A stretch of 64,000 nucleotides of DNA, taken from contig LN890280.1 of the NCBI GenBank assembly GCA_900065925.1, positions 302,451 through 366,450 on the forward strand. Direction: 5' to 3'. The position numbers and the translations under genes were made by a program. Shown here piece after piece: positions 61,884 through 64,000 of the stretch. Position 1 is the first letter of the stretch. The number at the start of each line of letters is the position of its first letter. Source of the stretch: Nitrosotalea devaniterrae. Its GTDB lineage: Archaea > Thermoproteota > Nitrososphaeria > Nitrososphaerales > Nitrosopumilaceae. Under the pieces are notes generated by a model, which saw nothing but the letters and a program-made list of their open reading frames with translations, was not told the DNA's origin and did no database searches.

Positions 61884-62850
61884 ACACAAGCAGATTCTTT
61901 CAAAACAAGAACTGGATGTTGTTGCAAACGTTCCTGTTCAAATAAATGAAGTTTTTCCAGGATGTACTACTAACGATTGTAAGAGGTGGCCAATAATCAC
62001 TGATAATGTATCAGGTGAGATCCTTTGCGGTTCATGCGGACTAGTTTTAGAAGAAAAATCTTTGGAAACCATTTCATCATATTATTCTGATCCAATAGAT
62101 TATTTGACAAAAAAAAATTCTGGTTCGGTCAACTCTTTGACAATGTTTGACATGAACATGACTACAATAATGTCAAAGAGAGATAGCTTGGGAAAATCTC
62201 TTTCTAGAACAGCCAAAAATGAATTTTATCGTCTTAACATATTGAATACTAGGAGTTCAGTTGCTTCTAAAAGCAGGACACTTCGATCTGGCCTTTTATT
62301 TCTTAACATGTTACAAATGAAATTGGGAATACCTGATTCTATAGCAGAAAATTCTGCACACATGTATAGAAAAGCCATACGCGCAAAATTGACAGTTGGA
62401 CGAAAATCAAAAAATATAATCTGCGCATGTATCTATGCATCTTGTAAACAATACGGCATACCAAGATCAATTCTTGAAATATCAACCGTTAGCAATATGG
62501 GTAAAAAAGAAATTGCACGAACGTATAGAAGTTTAGTTGAAAGATTGGATTTATCAATAAATCCTTTTAGTTCTAGAGAATTTCTGGCAAGTATTGCTGA
62601 TGAGGCAAAAATTAGTGAAAAATCAAGAAGAGATGCCTTGGAAATAATTTATTCTATTGAGAAAGCAGGATTATCACAAGGAAAAAATCCAAAAGCGTTG
62701 GCATCCGCATCACTTTATCTAGCTTGTGTCCTAAATGCAGAAAGAAAAACTCAAGCAGAGATAGCAAAGGCATCCCGCATTACATCCACTACCATAAGAA
62801 CAAGATATTATGATTTGAAAGAGTTTTTTCTTGAAACGATAGAATCTTAA
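61876..62850 (+). CDS. tfb: Transcription factor B (TFIIB homologue), divergent paralogue
   Basis: 324 residues. Recruits RNA polymerase to TBP-bound promoters. The N-terminal zinc ribbon is GCTTNDCKRW...CGSCGLVLEE, with a CX4C first pair in place of the usual CX2C. Two cyclin folds occupy about 110-215 and 220-320 (KSKNIICACIYASCKQYGIPRSILEIS; NPKALASASLYLACVLNAERKTQAEIAKASRITSTTIRTRY). Members of this phylum carry several TFBs, and this one may serve a subset of promoters. Co-transcribed with the SRPBCC gene. Confidence 0.92.
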   Translation: MSKHKQILSKQELDVVANVPVQINEVFPGCTTNDCKRWPIITDNVSGEILCGSCGLVLEEKSLETISSYYSDPIDYLTKKNSGSVNSLTMFDMNMTTIMSKRDSLGKSLSRTAKNEFYRLNILNTRSSVASKSRTLRSGLLFLNMLQMKLGIPDSIAENSAHMYRKAIRAKLTVGRKSKNIICACIYASCKQYGIPRSILEISTVSNMGKKEIARTYRSLVERLDLSINPFSSREFLASIADEAKISEKSRRDALEIIYSIEKAGLSQGKNPKALASASLYLACVLNAERKTQAEIAKASRITSTTIRTRYYDLKEFFLETIES

Positions 62851-62901
62851 CAAATTTGATAAAACCAGATAGGAAAATTATGAAAATACGGTTACCATGT
62901 A

Positions 62902-63474
62902 ATGCAAATCTTAAAAGCTCAACTATGCTTACTAAAGGAGTTGGACCCAAATACTAAGAAAACATCTACTATTACCTTCAGACTTGATGAAAATACGATT
63001 GATGGATTACGTAATGAATCCAGTAACAGAAGAGTAAGCACCAATACGCTTGTAAATCAAGCATTAAGGCAATTTTTAGATTGGGGAATGTATGAATCAA
63101 CAGTAGGATTTGTCATAATTAACAAACAAGTCTTCATACATGTTTTTGGAAAGCTGAGCCAAAAAGAAATCATAGACATTGCCACACGGGTTGGCAAGGA
63201 TGAAGTAAAAAACATCGCTTTATTCATGAAGGGCAGGATGGATATCAAGTCGTTTTTGGCATGGTTTGAGTTACGAATGATAAACTCGTCAGTTCAAGTA
63301 AGTCATATTCATGAAGATAATCATTTTCACAGGTATGTTATGAAACATGAATTGGGAAAAAACTGGTCAATATACCACAAAACAATTCTTGAATTGATAT
63401 TTGAGGAAGTATTCAATAAAAAAATTGACGTAAAAATTGACAAAACTATGATTTCATTTGAATTTTCCGAATAA
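62902..63474 (+). CDS. RHH regulator with 120-residue C-terminal domain
   Basis: 190 residues. N-terminal RHH about 20-62 (TSTITFRLDENTIDGLRNESSNRRVSTNTLVNQALRQFL). The C-terminal domain is alpha/beta with a cluster of histidines (SHIHEDNHFHRYVMKHELGKNW, about 132-155) that could bind a metal or other ligand, as NikR does with a different fold. Start at ATG 62902. A TTG at 62940 would still include the RHH. It follows tfb by 51 nt on the same strand. Target and ligand unknown. Confidence 0.78.
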   Translation: MQILKAQLCLLKELDPNTKKTSTITFRLDENTIDGLRNESSNRRVSTNTLVNQALRQFLDWGMYESTVGFVIINKQVFIHVFGKLSQKEIIDIATRVGKDEVKNIALFMKGRMDIKSFLAWFELRMINSSVQVSHIHEDNHFHRYVMKHELGKNWSIYHKTILELIFEEVFNKKIDVKIDKTMISFEFSE

Positions 63475-63684
63475 TGGGTTGTTTAATATTATAAGCACAT
63501 ACTGAAGGTATGAATAAATTTTAAACTAAAAATCATCTTAATGTAAATTGTCTATTTTTCAATAACCTGTTAATTTTCTACATTATTCTGATAAACAGAA
63601 ATTTTCACTAATCATATCATCTGGACAAAACAAGAATATGCCTTTTGTTAATTACATTTTGATTCAAGAATTTCAGTTGTATTA

Positions 63685-63709
63685 CAGTGTATACTAACTA
63701 GGCTTTATG
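63685..63709 (+). promoter_or_regulatory. Third copy of the CAGTGTATACTA element before the cupredoxin gene
   Basis: Starts CAGTGTATACTA and ends in TTTATG (63704-63709), 21-29 nt before TTG 63730 or 63733. Agrees with 61369-61393 at 22 of 25 positions. The rest of the 63475-63729 gap shows nothing else. Confidence 0.6.
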
Positions 63710-63729
63710 TCAAACTGCATATGACATAA

Positions 63730-64000
63730 TTGTTGAGTCTGCCAACATCAAGCCATGCCTATGGAATAGGATTGATCGCAGTGATAGTAGGAGTAGCTAT
63801 GGGGGTATCATATTATCAGCTTTATTTCATACCTGAATTAAATGCAAAACCAATAATTTCAGAAAAAGTATTACATCCTGGAGATACTACTACCATAACA
63901 ATTGTGCCGGGAGCTGAAAATAATGATCAGGCACAAAATTTCGTACCAAAGAAAGTTGAGATCCAACTTGGAATAAACAATCTAGTTATTTGGAAAAATA
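63730..64000 (+). CDS. Cupredoxin (plastocyanin-like) domain protein, truncated by window end
   Basis: About 90 residues seen. N-terminal membrane anchor (about 11-30: GIGLIAVIVGVAMGVSYYQLYF), then IISEKVLHPGDTTTITIVPGAENN and KKVEIQLGINNLVIWKN, which is the start of a blue-copper cupredoxin domain (V-xW-N before the His/Cys ligands, which lie beyond 64000). Such proteins carry electrons or copper on the outer face in AOA. Start is TTG at 63730 or 63733 after an in-frame TAA (63727-63729). Confidence 0.8.
   Translation, partial: MLSLPTSSHAYGIGLIAVIVGVAMGVSYYQLYFIPELNAKPIISEKVLHPGDTTTITIVPGAENNDQAQNFVPKKVEIQLGINNLVIWKN

Noticed and set aside
1-64000. Prophage, insertion sequence, integrase or restriction-modification genes
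   Set aside because: Looked for throughout. No transposase, integrase, phage or restriction protein motifs were recognised.

Overview
The window is archaeal chromosome, most likely from a mesophilic ammonia-oxidising-type member of the Nitrososphaerota (Thaumarchaeota). The ribosomal proteins are archaeal/eukaryotic in kind (L18e, L19e, L32e, L37Ae, P0/L10, P1/L12). RNA polymerase subunit Rpo3, Spt5, TFB, prefoldin, exosome, SBDS, KEOPS Pcc1, Cbf5 and an intron-containing tRNA-Ser are also present. Base composition is AT-rich (mid-30s % GC by eye). Many promoters show a TATA-like box 24-33 nt before the start codon, implying leaderless mRNAs. Secreted proteins with one C-terminal membrane anchor, a cupredoxin, and an SbtA/PII pair fit an autotrophic AOA lineage. 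The genus cannot be fixed from this sequence alone.

Layout. 1-12.4 kb: aminoacyl-tRNA synthetases (leuS cut by the window edge, alaS), rpl12, a TRIC-type channel, rpl1-rpl10, an Lrp regulator, rpl11-spt5-secE, a small RHH-led operon with a perfect 16-bp palindrome at its promoter, dtdA-ogt, and rpl32e-rpl19e. 12.4-26.4 kb: ATP-type PEP carboxykinase, a membrane-anchored subtilase, superoxide dismutase, pfdA-ftsY-argF, then the distal spc-type operon rpl18-rps5-rpl30-rpl15-secY-adk-EMC3-like-cmk-cbf5. 26.4-30.5 kb: sbtA-sbtB-like, then an arsenic island (HxlR-type regulator, arsM, LMW-PTP-type arsC, aquaporin), then tRNA-Ser(GGA). 30.5-41.5 kb: FAD oxidoreductase, 2-hydroxyacid dehydrogenase, 2-oxoacid:ferredoxin oxidoreductase, several unknowns, a candidate diheme cytochrome b, a DUF347 membrane protein and cofE. 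41.6-45.4 kb: two complete isopropylmalate-isomerase-type pairs of different ancestry. 45.4-52.6 kb: nucleotidyltransferase, rps9-rpl13-rpl18e-rpo3, and the SBDS-exosome-rpl37ae-pcc1-pfdB-xpf cluster. 52.8-64 kb: accessory region with GNAT, amidohydrolase, a Cys-rich MscS channel, a KamA-type radical SAM enzyme, glutamine synthetase, small membrane proteins, a divergent TFB, an RHH protein and a truncated cupredoxin gene.

The most interesting structure is regulatory. (a) One 16-mer, GTTTACTTTGTAAACT, occurs at the arsM promoter and again just upstream of the mscS gene 27 kb away, and that channel carries two cysteine clusters. (b) A 32-bp element (31/32 identical, inverted orientation) sits directly before two genes at 59.3 and 61.3 kb. 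Its CAGTGTATACTA end recurs before the cupredoxin gene at 63.7 kb, pointing to a small regulon of membrane/surface, TFB and copper-protein genes. (c) An RHH gene has a perfect palindrome at its own promoter. Other points are an FtsY with a C-terminal tail containing 14 exact copies of a 12-bp repeat, and a small membrane protein whose histidine pattern predicts two b hemes.
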